Shown: positions 1 to 7,805 of the stretch, one piece after another
Position numbering within the stretch: the stretch's first letter is position 1
Layout: each line of letters opens with the position of its first letter
Origin: Ensifer adhaerens
Lineage (GTDB): Bacteria; Pseudomonadota; Alphaproteobacteria; Rhizobiales; Rhizobiaceae
NCBI RefSeq assembly: GCF_002940685.1
Contig: NZ_PNFP01000009.1
Coordinates: 1-64,000, forward strand
Length of the DNA: 64,000 nt
Direction of reading: 5' to 3'
Program-made: the position numbers and the translations under genes
The notes under the pieces: model-generated
Database searches by the model: none
What the model saw: the letters and a program-made list of their open reading frames with translations, nothing else
What the model was told of the DNA's origin: nothing

Positions 1-77
1 GTCTTGCCATGGTCAACGTGGCCAATCGTGCCAATGTTAACGTGCGGCTTGTTGCGCTCAAATTTGCTCTTTGCCAT
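1..77 (-). CDS. tuf: Elongation factor Tu, N-terminal fragment
   Basis: The reverse strand starts with ATG at 77 and encodes [20 protein letters not shown] followed by VDHGK, which is the EF-Tu N-terminus running into the P-loop GTPase motif GHVDHGKT. The rest of the gene lies outside the window. EF-Tu carries aminoacyl-tRNA to the ribosome as a GTP complex. It lies downstream of tRNA-Tyr and tRNA-Gly on the same strand, the same neighbourhood as E. coli tyrU-glyT-thrT-tufB. Positions 78-354 between tuf and tRNA-Gly hold no ORF I trust and probably form the tuf leader and promoter. Confidence 0.95.
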
Positions 78-354
78 GGGTACGTTTCCTGTGGTCAAGT
101 ATGAATAATGATCAGCCGGCAGGGCCGGTTTGTGGAGCCGTTTAAGGGTTTCAGGGGATTTGCGCAAGACTTAATTGCGCGCGCCCGGACCGGCCGCCGC
201 TGGCCTTTTCCTGCCGATATATAAGTCGCGCCACGCGCCGCTGCAAGAACGGGCAGAATCGACTTGCGATTCGCCTGCGCGCCAAGACAATCAAATGCTT
301 AGCGCGGAGCGTTGACCGATTGCTTTAATCTGATAGGGAGAAGAAAGCCGCTGC

Positions 355-428
355 TGGAGCGGGTAGCGGGAATCGAACCCGCGTATTCAGCTTGGAAGGC
401 TGCTGCTCTACCATTGAGCTATACCCGC
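355..428 (-). tRNA. tRNA-Gly (anticodon TCC)
   Basis: The reverse complement begins GCGGGTA, pairs with TACCCGC at the 3' end, has discriminator T and an encoded CCA. The anticodon loop CTTCCAA reads TCC and the T-loop is TTCGATT. Length is 74 nt with CCA. It lies 23 bp downstream of tRNA-Tyr and upstream of tuf, so it is probably processed from a common tRNA-tuf transcript. Confidence 0.97.
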
Positions 429-451
429 GGGCCTTCGATCCAGAAGCAGAA

Positions 452-536
452 TGGTGGAGGGAGTTGGATTTGAACCAACGTAGGCTGAGCCAACGGATTT
501 ACAGTCCGTCCCCTTTAACCACTCGGGCATCCCTCC
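452..536 (-). tRNA. tRNA-Tyr (anticodon GTA)
   Basis: The reverse complement has acceptor GGAGGGA/TCCCTCC, discriminator A and encoded CCA. The anticodon loop CTGTAAA reads GTA. At 85 nt it has the long variable arm of a class II tRNA (GGCTCAGCCTAC), as expected for bacterial tRNA-Tyr. It is the first gene of the tRNA-Tyr, tRNA-Gly, tuf block. Confidence 0.97.
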
Positions 537-753
537 ATTATTCTGTCGGGATCTTTCGACCAAGCAATTGAGATCGTGAGACAACCAGCGACTTGTCGTT
601 GCCGCTCTCGATCTGTGGCCGGGTATATGACTGCCCCGTTTCGTCCTGTCAACACGGCTTGGTGCAAAAATTCCGATTTTCTCCACAGCCGCAATTTTAC
701 GCCTCGTGCGGAAAAGCGTTTCGCCGGACATGCAACCTCTCTATAAGACGCGC

Positions 754-1629
754 ATGAGCAAAGATCGCACCGGCGACAAGAGCGCCAAGGACACCCATTA
801 CGCCAACCTGCGGCGCGCGCACCGCGACGCCAAGCGCGAACGCGGCGAAATCCCGACACCGAAGCAGGACAAACGCCGCAAGGCGCCCGCCGACTGGAAG
901 GCTCCACAGTTGGCGCCCGAGCAGGTGCTGCTCTATGGCCTGCACACCGTGCGGGCGGCACTCGACAATCCGGCGCGCCAGATCATTCGGCTCAGCGTCA
1001 CGCAGAATGCGGCGGCAAGGTTGGAACTCGGCGAGCTTTCTGCCCTTCCCTTCCCGGTCGAAACCGTTTCGCCGCAGGATCTGGACAAGGTTCTCGGACC
1101 CGATGCGATCCACCAGGGCGTCATGCTCGAAACGCGGCCGCTGCCGCATCGCAGGCTCGAAGCGCTACGCGACTGCCCGCTGATTCTGGTGCTCGATCAA
1201 GTAACCGACCCGCACAATGTCGGCGCGATCATGCGCTCGGCGGTCGCCTTCGACGCCGGAGCGTTGATCACCACCATGCGCCACAGCCCGACCGAATCGG
1301 GCGTGCTTGCCAAGTCGGCTTCCGGCGCGCTGGAAATGATCCCCTACATCCAGATCACCAACCTTGCCGATACGATCGAGGAACTGCATCGGCTGGGCTT
1401 CCAGTCGATCGGGCTCGATTCGGAAGGACCGCAGCCGCTGGAAGGAACGTTCAGCGGCGAGAAGATCGCGCTCGTTCTCGGCTCCGAGGGCAAGGGGCTG
1501 CGGCAAAAGACCCGGACGATCGTGAACGACCTTGCCCGGCTCGACATGCCCGGCGCGATCAAGTCGCTGAACGTGTCGAACGCGGCGGCGATCGCCATGT
1601 ATGCGGCACGCCAGCATCTGAAGCGCTGA
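754..1629 (+). CDS. rlmB: 23S rRNA (guanosine-2'-O-)-methyltransferase RlmB, TrmH/SpoU family
   Basis: This is a SPOUT-class methyltransferase that 2'-O-methylates a guanosine in 23S rRNA using SAM. A basic N-terminal tail (MSKDRTGDKSAKDTHYANLR) is followed by the substrate-binding domain (LLYGLHTVRAALDNP). The catalytic SpoU domain carries motif 1 VTDPHNVGAIMRSA, motif 2 LVLGSEGKGL and motif 3 SLNVSNAAAIAMY. I chose the ATG at 754. In-frame GTG 706 and ATG 730 would add 16 or 8 residues. The gene is monocistronic and diverges from the tRNA block. Confidence 0.92.
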   Translation: MSKDRTGDKSAKDTHYANLRRAHRDAKRERGEIPTPKQDKRRKAPADWKAPQLAPEQVLLYGLHTVRAALDNPARQIIRLSVTQNAAARLELGELSALPFPVETVSPQDLDKVLGPDAIHQGVMLETRPLPHRRLEALRDCPLILVLDQVTDPHNVGAIMRSAVAFDAGALITTMRHSPTESGVLAKSASGALEMIPYIQITNLADTIEELHRLGFQSIGLDSEGPQPLEGTFSGEKIALVLGSEGKGLRQKTRTIVNDLARLDMPGAIKSLNVSNAAAIAMYAARQHLKR

Positions 1630-1688
1630 TCGCGCCACGAAGCCCTCTCTCGGCAATGAGCCCGGCGTGCTCACGATCGGGATTTTGC

Positions 1689-1952
1689 TCAGCGTACGGT
1701 GAGCGCCGCGCCGCTGCGCGCCGCCGTCGGGCAGCCGTCACTCAGCTTCTTCCAGGTGGAGACATTGAGGTTCATTTCGCAGCGCGCCATATAGACGTTG
1801 CCGTCGACCCTTAGGCAGGCGATCTGTCCGAGCTGATATTTCGAACCGTCGCGGTTTCGGCACGTGCAATTGTGCGCGCGCGCAAGGTCGGCGGCGAGCA
1901 ACGCAGCCACCGTGGCGATCATGCCCAACAGAAGTGTCCGCCGGTTCATCAT
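1689..1952 (-). CDS. Small exported cysteine-containing protein, unknown function
   Basis: An 87-codon product starts with an Arg-containing n-region and a hydrophobic stretch (LLLGMIATVAALLAADLARA) that looks like a Sec signal peptide, cleaved after ARA. The mature part of about 60 residues begins HNCTCRNRDG and has five cysteines, including CTC, ACL, CEM and GCP, suggesting disulfide bonding in the periplasm. Two adjacent ATGs (1952, 1949) are possible starts. I do not recognise the family. It converges with rlmB, which ends 59 bp away. Confidence 0.7.
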   Translation of the reverse strand: MMNRRTLLLGMIATVAALLAADLARAHNCTCRNRDGSKYQLGQIACLRVDGNVYMARCEMNLNVSTWKKLSDGCPTAARSGAALTVR

Positions 1953-2083
1953 GACTGCATTATAAAGCAGATTGTGAAATCCCAAAACGGACAATGCCGG
2001 CTGCATTCGCAACCGGCACCGTCCGCACGCAGGGCGTTAAGCCCCTCCACCGGATCACCTCGGTGACCCGCTGAACTTATGTA

Positions 2084-2704
2084 CTAGCTCGCCAGGCGAA
2101 GGACGCTGCCATCCGCGATGGTCTTTTCGGCCTCGGCGATCGCGAACTGCTTGGAGTCGGCGCTGAGGTTGAGGCCTTCGGCACGAACGAATTCGACATC
2201 GGTGACGCCGAGGAAACCGAAGACCGTCTTCAGGTAGGATTCCTGGTGATCCATGACGGCAGCCGGACCGGCGGAGTAATGGCCGCCACGGGTCGAGGCG
2301 ACGATGATCTTCTTGTCCTTGGCAAGGCCTTCCGGACCGTTCTCGGTGTAGCGGAACGTCTTGCCGGAGACGGCGATGCGGTCGATCCAGGCCTTCAGCT
2401 GGCTCGGGATGCCGAAGTTGTACATCGGGGCGCCGATGATGACCGTGTCAGCTGCCAGGAATTCTTCGAGCATGTCGCGGCCGAGCTTGACGTCGGCGGC
2501 AAGGGCAGCGTCTACACCTTCGAGATCGGCAGGAGCCATGATCTGGGCGCCGGTCAGGTGCGGGAGCGAGCTGGCGGCGAGATCGCGATAGGTCACGGTG
2601 GCATCCGGGCGGTCAGCCTTGACCTGAGCAGCGAGAGCGGCCGTCAGGCGGCGGGAAACCGAGTGATCGCCAAGGATACCGGAATCGATATGAAGAACGT
2701 TCAT
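2084..2704 (-). CDS. azoR: FMN-dependent NADH:quinone oxidoreductase / azoreductase AzoR
   Basis: The 206-aa flavodoxin-like protein begins MNVLHIDSGILGDHSVSRRL, the AzoR phosphate-binding N-terminus. It contains the FMN-site motif PMYNFGIPSQLKAWIDR and the later loop ASTRGG. The family reduces azo dyes and quinones by two-electron transfer from NAD(P)H and is usually part of thiol or quinone stress responses. It is divergent from a LysR regulator at 2841 with a 136-bp shared promoter region that contains a clear inverted repeat. Confidence 0.93.
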   Translation of the reverse strand: MNVLHIDSGILGDHSVSRRLTAALAAQVKADRPDATVTYRDLAASSLPHLTGAQIMAPADLEGVDAALAADVKLGRDMLEEFLAADTVIIGAPMYNFGIPSQLKAWIDRIAVSGKTFRYTENGPEGLAKDKKIIVASTRGGHYSAGPAAVMDHQESYLKTVFGFLGVTDVEFVRAEGLNLSADSKQFAIAEAEKTIADGSVLRLAS

Positions 2705-2788
2705 GGGAACACCTTTGTGTTTGCGTTGCGGTGATCCACATATGAGGGGAAAACAATGACCCGATAAGCCAGCGGATATTTGACATAC

Positions 2789-2806
2789 TGTTTCCAGAGG
2801 GAAACA
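2789..2806. promoter_or_regulatory. Putative LysR operator between azoR and its regulator
   Basis: A perfect inverted repeat TGTTTCC-agag-GGAAACA sits in the azoR/LysR divergent region. A second GGGGAAAACAATGA element at about 2746-2759 matches one arm (GGGAAACAATC), so there may be a recognition site plus an activation half-site. The call is inferred from dyad symmetry and the divergent layout typical of LysR circuits. Confidence 0.6.
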
Positions 2807-2840
2807 ATCGGGCAAACATCCGGACCTCGGAGACAGGACA

Positions 2841-3782
2841 ATGCAGGATCTGAACGATCTCGGCCTTTTTGCCGCCGTCGTGCGAAACAACGGCTTCAGC
2901 GCCGCCGCGCGCGACCTCAATATACCAAAATCCAAGCTGAGCAAACATGTGGCCCGCCTCGAGGAGCAACTCGGCGTAAGACTGCTGGAGCGCTCGACCC
3001 GCAAGCTGCGCGTCACCGACATCGGTCGGGTATTCTATGAACATTGCCAGGCGCTGCTTGACGGCGTAGCCGCCGCCGAAGCCGAAATTGCCGCCGTTCG
3101 CGCCGAACCATCTGGCACGGTCAGGCTCGCCTGCCCGCTCGGCTTCACCCCCATGCTCGCCGATATCCTGCCGGCATTTCACCGCCGCTACCCCGGCGTA
3201 CGCCTGCTGATCACCGCCACCAACCGCCGCATCGATCTGATCGAGGAGCGTGTCGACGTGGCGCTGCGTGCCCGCGGCCAGCTCGATACCGACAACCAAT
3301 TGATCATCCGCAAGTTCGGCGAGGTGCGCGAGCGGCTTGCCGCCAGCCCGACCTTCCTTGCCCGCTCGGGCGAGATCACCATCGACAACCTCAGCCAGCA
3401 GGCGACGCTGTCGATGAACGAACAGCACCCGACCGACGTCTGGAGGTTGGTTTCGGCCGATGGCAACACGACGGAAATCTCCCACCGTCCGATCGTCGGC
3501 TGCAGCGACTTCCTGATTCTCGAACGCGCGGCGATTGAAGGCATGGGGGTTGCGCTTTTGCCCGATCATATCTGCGAGCGCGCCTTCCGCGCCGGTGTCC
3601 TGGCACCGGTGCTGCCGGAATGGACCTCGAACGACGTCGTCGTCCATCTCGTCTTCCCGTCGCGTCAAGGCATGCTGCCGGCGACCCGGGCGCTGATCGA
3701 CTATCTCGCCGAAAACCTGCTCAACGCCCTGCAGAAATGCCGGGAGGTTCCGGTTCGCCTGGGGCCGTCATTCGAGATCTGA
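2841..3782 (+). CDS. LysR-family transcriptional regulator (probable regulator of azoR)
   Basis: The 313-aa protein has a winged HTH at residues 1-60 (LGLFAAVVRNNGFSAAARDL, then KLSKHVARLEEQLGVRLLER). It is followed by a substrate-binding domain of the CrgA/AaeR-like clade, whose members often sense aldehydes or quinones. It starts at ATG 2841 and is divergently transcribed from azoR, so autoregulation and control of azoR are likely. The effector is unknown. Confidence 0.9.
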   Translation: MQDLNDLGLFAAVVRNNGFSAAARDLNIPKSKLSKHVARLEEQLGVRLLERSTRKLRVTDIGRVFYEHCQALLDGVAAAEAEIAAVRAEPSGTVRLACPLGFTPMLADILPAFHRRYPGVRLLITATNRRIDLIEERVDVALRARGQLDTDNQLIIRKFGEVRERLAASPTFLARSGEITIDNLSQQATLSMNEQHPTDVWRLVSADGNTTEISHRPIVGCSDFLILERAAIEGMGVALLPDHICERAFRAGVLAPVLPEWTSNDVVVHLVFPSRQGMLPATRALIDYLAENLLNALQKCREVPVRLGPSFEI

Positions 3783-3966
3783 TGCCGCAGCACTGCGACT
3801 TTTCCGGTCAGCAGCGGCAGGCCATCAGCACGATAAGCCAGAACTGAACCGAATCACCGTTCAATCGAGATCCGACGAAGGTCCGGCTGCGCTTTGCCGA
3901 CCCGCGGAGAGAAAGGCCGGCTACGCCGCCCCTTGAATCCGTCCTCGGGCGGGCGGCTCCGCACGT

Positions 3967-4446
3967 TTATCGACGGCAGAGCCCCTCGCCGATTGCAAGC
4001 TCCGCAAAGGACTTGGCCGCGGCATCATAGCGATAGGCGATCGTCTGCGCAGTGCAGGCATCCTCGTATCGCGCGCAAGCCTCCATCGAAACGCAGAGAT
4101 AGCCGTAAATGCCCCAGACCTTTGCGGGAGGCCGATCGTAAATGCCGTCGTAGATCGTTTGCGTCCGATCGGTGCCGTCGCGCCATTGCACCACGATCTC
4201 CGAACGAAAGTGATCATACCCGATGCTGCTGTACCCGACGGAATAGTGGACCGCTCCCACACCGGGGACGTCGGTGGCGCCTGAACTCACTTCGGCCCAA
4301 TCGGATCCGTCCTGAGAACCGGCGGAACCGGCGACAAGCGCGACGAGACCGCAAAGCAGAGCGGCAACCGATCTGATCGGCAGCAACTGCGGGCACTCGC
4401 ACAAGGTGCTTGTAGACGTTGCGGAGGAGAAGCGTTTGATCGCCAT
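3967..4446 (-). CDS. Hypothetical exported or membrane-anchored protein
   Basis: The 159-aa product has a polar N-terminus, then one hydrophobic segment at about residues 21-43 (IRSVAALLCGLVALVAGSAG), followed by a hydrophilic domain rich in Tyr with five Cys overall. I chose the ATG at 4446 because AAAGG lies just upstream. A longer start at 4500 would add 18 residues. I do not recognise the family. It diverges from a small membrane protein at 4543. Confidence 0.6.
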   Translation of the reverse strand: MAIKRFSSATSTSTLCECPQLLPIRSVAALLCGLVALVAGSAGSQDGSDWAEVSSGATDVPGVGAVHYSVGYSSIGYDHFRSEIVVQWRDGTDRTQTIYDGIYDRPPAKVWGIYGYLCVSMEACARYEDACTAQTIAYRYDAAAKSFAELAIGEGLCRR

Positions 4447-4542
4447 GACCTTTCTTCGGAAACAGAATGCTTGTTCGGGCCCGCCGACCTCGCGTGGCAA
4501 TCGGGGCTGGCCGGAACCAGGAGTTGTCTATATGCCAGCAAT

Positions 4543-4791
4543 ATGAGGACTCTTGGAACCCTGATCGTCTCTGCCATCCTGGCATTCGTTGTCAGCCTGC
4601 TCGTCGCGGGGCTGTTTCTGCCCGTCTACGGCATTTTCCAGGGCGGATCGTACAACTGCCTGAAGGACGGCATTCAGGAATGTACTTCGATGATACCCCT
4701 CAGCGCGCTGATCTACGGGCCGCTGTTTTCCATCATCGGGACCCTGGTCGGCACGCCTGTATTTATGGTGATCTTAGCGATGCGTGATTGA
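4543..4791 (+). CDS. Small two-TM membrane protein, unknown function
   Basis: The 82-aa protein has two hydrophobic stretches, residues 4-28 (GTLIVSAILAFVVSLLVAGL) and about 52-77 (LIYGPLFSIIGTLVGTPVFM), separated by a loop with two cysteines (YNCLKDGIQECTS). The start at 4543 gives a normal membrane-protein N-terminus, MRTLGTLIVSA. A longer in-frame start at 4471 is less convincing. No family is recognised. Confidence 0.55.
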   Translation: MRTLGTLIVSAILAFVVSLLVAGLFLPVYGIFQGGSYNCLKDGIQECTSMIPLSALIYGPLFSIIGTLVGTPVFMVILAMRD

Positions 4792-4917
4792 CTGGATGAT
4801 TTGCACCGATGGGCGCATCGGCGGCGAGGCAAACCCGCGAGTTGCCCCGGCAGCTCAAATCCCGGCGCGAGAAACACTCGCCAAAAACACGGCAAAATCA
4901 ATGTAAAGGAAGTGAAA

Positions 4918-4993
4918 TGGTGCCCCCAGAGAGACTCGAACTCCCGACCTACTGATTACAAATCAGCCGCTCTACCAACTGAGCTATAAGGGC
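4918..4993 (-). tRNA. tRNA-Thr (anticodon TGT)
   Basis: The reverse complement begins GCCCTTA, pairs with TGGGGGC (two G-U pairs), has discriminator A and an encoded CCA. The anticodon loop TTTGTAA reads TGT. The T-arm GGGAG-TTCGAGT-CTCTC is present. Length is 76 nt. It stands alone between a small membrane protein and nadK. Confidence 0.96.
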
Positions 4994-5149
4994 ACTTGCT
5001 TCGGTCGGAGTTACCATAATCTCGTGCGGTGTAAAGCAAAATTGCGAATTCTCCCAATTTTTCAGATGCGTTCGGTTGCACGCCATGCCAGAAACGATGA
5101 TGAGAGATCGCCGTAAGCGGCAAGCAACGCATCGAACGGACTAGAGTTC

Positions 5150-5923
5150 ATGGCCCGAACGTTCAATTCCTTCGCCTTCCTCGCCTCGTCTGCAGAGGAG
5201 GCGCAAAAGGCTGCGGCTGATCTCAAGGCGATCTATGGCGACCATGACCCGGCAAAGGCCGATGTGATCGTCGCCCTCGGCGGCGACGGCTTCATGCTGC
5301 AGACGCTGCATCAGACCATGAACAGCGGCAAGCTGGTCTATGGCATGAACCGTGGCTCAGTCGGGTTCCTGATGAACCGCTACAGCACCGAGAACCTGGC
5401 AGACCGGATCTGCCAGGCGGTCGAGAACGCATTCCATCCGCTGGAGATGCAGACGACCGACGTCTATGGCGAAAGCTTCACGGCACTTGCCATCAACGAA
5501 GTCTATCTCTTCCGCCAATCCTACCAGGCCGCAAAGCTGCGCGTCCTGATCGACGGAAAGACAAGACTCGAGGAACTGACCTGCGACGGGTTGCTGGTCG
5601 CCACCCCCGCCGGATCCACCGCCTACAATCTCTCCGCCCACGGGCCGATCCTGCCGCTTGAGGCACCGCTTCTCGCCTTGACGCCGGTCAGCGCCTTCCG
5701 TCCACGCCGTTGGCGCGGAGCGCTCTTGCCGAACCATGTGACCGTCGAGATCGAGATCCTCGAGGCCGACAAGCGGCCGGTCAATGCGGTGGCGGACCAT
5801 CAGGAGGTCAAGTCGGTGGTGAAGGTTCGGATCGCCGAATCGGAAAACATGACGGCGCGCATTCTGTCCGATCCCGATCATTCCTGGTCGGACCGCATCC
5901 TGGCCGAGCAGTTTTCGAACTGA
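5150..5923 (+). CDS. nadK: NAD kinase (ATP/polyphosphate-NAD+ 2'-phosphotransferase)
   Basis: This enzyme phosphorylates NAD+ to NADP+. The 257-aa protein has the family signature GGDGFMLQTLH at about residues 44-54, with the catalytic Asp in GGDG, the NEVYLFR segment, and the second conserved motif TCDGLLVATPAGSTAYNLSA that lines the nucleotide pocket. Length matches short alphaproteobacterial NadK. It starts at ATG 5150 and appears monocistronic or the first gene with the exported protein at 6023. Confidence 0.95.
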   Translation: MARTFNSFAFLASSAEEAQKAAADLKAIYGDHDPAKADVIVALGGDGFMLQTLHQTMNSGKLVYGMNRGSVGFLMNRYSTENLADRICQAVENAFHPLEMQTTDVYGESFTALAINEVYLFRQSYQAAKLRVLIDGKTRLEELTCDGLLVATPAGSTAYNLSAHGPILPLEAPLLALTPVSAFRPRRWRGALLPNHVTVEIEILEADKRPVNAVADHQEVKSVVKVRIAESENMTARILSDPDHSWSDRILAEQFSN

Positions 5924-6022
5924 GCGCAGGTCTCGGCGCGACCTATGTTATCATCCACCCGGCCAGGTTTCCGCCACCCGCAGCAAACGGCAGCCGAGCC
6001 GCCGCCTCAAGGACGACGCCCA

Positions 6023-6511
6023 ATGCACAGACCCGCCCTCCTCGCGCTGCTCCTGTTTTTCAGCAGTGCCGGCGCCAAGGCTCAGGACGCCAACATCGTG
6101 CCGCCTGAGGCGACCTTCGTGACGAGCACCGGCTACTGGGAGGAAAGCGGGGAGCCGCTTTCATCACTCGATCCTAACGCAGCCACAGAAAAGCCGGGCG
6201 ATGCCCGGCGCGGCTACTACAAGCTGATCGCGCTCCGCCAGGCTGACGGAACCGCCCAGATCCATCTGCAGCAGGTCGAAGCCACATCGGCCGGACCCGT
6301 GGTGATTTCGTCGGCAGAACTCGAAGAGTTCTCCGCGCTCAAGGCCTATGTCACCGACATCCGTCCCGAGACCTCGACCGGCGTTACCGCACAGCCGGGC
6401 ATGTTTGCGACCGTCTATCTGAAGACCGACCCGGCCGCGCGCGAGCCTGAAAGCTGGACCGTGCTCATCGATGATCTCGGCGACATCAAGATCGAGCGCG
6501 CCTCCAACTGA
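6023..6511 (+). CDS. Exported hypothetical protein
   Basis: The 162-aa product has a signal peptide (MHRPALLALLLFFSSAGAKA, cleavage before QDANIV) and a predicted periplasmic domain. I do not recognise the family. The start at 6023 is chosen because it gives a clean signal peptide; an in-frame ATG at 5945 would add 26 polar residues ahead of it. It lies about 100 bp after nadK on the same strand and ends at a bidirectional terminator shared with prfB. Confidence 0.7.
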   Translation: MHRPALLALLLFFSSAGAKAQDANIVPPEATFVTSTGYWEESGEPLSSLDPNAATEKPGDARRGYYKLIALRQADGTAQIHLQQVEATSAGPVVISSAELEEFSALKAYVTDIRPETSTGVTAQPGMFATVYLKTDPAAREPESWTVLIDDLGDIKIERASN

Positions 6512-6518
6512 ACGAAGA

Positions 6519-6546
6519 AAGGGCCGGATGCGAACACCCGGCCCTT
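6519..6546. terminator. Bidirectional hairpin terminator between 6023 gene and prfB
   Basis: A perfect 9-bp stem AAGGGCCGG / CCGGCCCTT (6519-6527 and 6538-6546) with a 10-nt loop lies between two convergent genes. The flanking A and T runs are short, so its strength is uncertain. Confidence 0.7.
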
Positions 6547-6577
6547 CGAATTTCCAGTTCCTCAGACCGCCGCGGCC

Positions 6578-7709
6578 TCAGTTCAGATCATCGACGACGG
6601 CATCCGCGCCACCGCTGACGCGGTGCGCAAGCGCTGCTTCCATGAACTCGTTGAGTTCGCCGTCGAGAACGTCGCCCGGTGCCGTGCTTTCGACGCCCGT
6701 TCTGAGATCCTTGACCAGCTGGTAGGGCTGCAGGACGTAGGAACGGATCTGATGGCCCCAGCCGATGTCGGTCTTCGACGCGGCTTCGGCACTCGCGGCA
6801 TCTTCCCGCTTTTTCAGCTCCGCTTCGTAAAGGCGGGCGCGCAGCATGTCCCAGGCCTTTGCCCGGTTCTTGTGCTGCGAGCGTTCCTGCTGGCACTGCA
6901 CGACGATGCCCGAGGGGATGTGCGTGATGCGCACCGCCGAGTCCGTCGTGTTGACGTGCTGGCCGCCGGCGCCCGACGACCGGTAGGTGTCGATGCGGCA
7001 GTCGCTCTCGTTGATGTCGATCTGGATCGAATCGTCGACGACCGGATAGACCCAGATAGAGGAGAACGAGGTGTGACGGCGCGCATTGCTGTCATAGGGC
7101 GAAATGCGAACAAGGCGATGCACGCCCGATTCGGTCTTCAACCAGCCATAGGCATTGTGGCCCTTGACGAGCAACGTCGCGGACTTGATGCCGGCCTCTT
7201 CGCCGTCCTGGATTTCCAGAAGCTCGACCTTGTATCCCTGGCGCTCGGACCAGCGGGTGTACATGCGCAGAAGCATGTTGGCCCAGTCTTGGCTTTCCGT
7301 GCCGCCGGCGCCCGAATGCACTTCGAGATAGGTGTCGTTCTGATCGGCCTCGCCCGAGAGCATGGCCTCGACCTGCTTCTTGGCCGCTTCCGCCTGCAGA
7401 TCGCGCAGCGCCTGTTCGGCATCGGCGATGATCGCCGCGTCGCCCTCTTCCTCACCGAGTTCGATGAGTTCGATGTTGTCGTTGAGCTGTTGCTCGAAAC
7501 GGCGAAGGCCGTTGATGCCGTCGTCAAGCTGCTGGCGCTCGCGCATCAGCTTCTGTGCTTCCGAAGCATCGTTCCACAAGGTCGGATCTTCCGCCTTGTT
7601 GTTCAACCAGTCCAGTCGTCTTACCGCCTGATCCCAGTCAAAGATGCCTCCTCAGCAGGCTTATGGCCTGCTTGATTTCGTCGACAATATTCTCGATTTC
7701 GCTGCGCAT
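6578..7709 (-). CDS. prfB: Peptide chain release factor 2 (programmed +1 frameshift)
   Basis: RF2 releases peptides at UGA and UAA. The gene starts at ATG 7709 and reads 23 codons to CTT TGA C (7643-7637), where a +1 shift skips the T at 7640 and continues to 6578, giving 376 aa. The peptidyl-hydrolysis motif GGQ ([14 protein letters not shown]) is present. The stop-recognition tripeptide is SPY in [15 protein letters not shown], where E. coli RF2 has SPF. It follows mrcA on the same strand, separated by a hairpin. Confidence 0.96.
7637..7652 (-). other. prfB programmed +1 frameshift site
   Basis: On the minus strand an internal Shine-Dalgarno AGGAGG (7652-7647) lies three nucleotides before the slippery CTT-TGA-C (7643-7637). 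This is the classical autoregulatory RF2 arrangement: low RF2 lets the ribosome pause at the in-frame UGA and slip forward. Confidence 0.96.
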
Positions 7710-7754
7710 GATCCTGCTTCTTGTGAACCCGATATGAAGGTGAGCGTCAAATAG

Positions 7755-7790
7755 CGATGCCCGCCGCTGATGTAAAGGCGGCGGGCATCG
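7755..7790 (-). terminator. Hairpin terminator downstream of mrcA
   Basis: A perfect 13-bp stem CGATGCCCGCCGC / GCGGCGGGCATCG (7755-7767 and 7778-7790) with a 10-nt loop lies just after the mrcA stop and before prfB, both on the minus strand. It is followed on that strand by TATTT, a weak U-run. Confidence 0.7.
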
Positions 7791-7805
7791 CGAGAAGGGA
7801 AAGGC

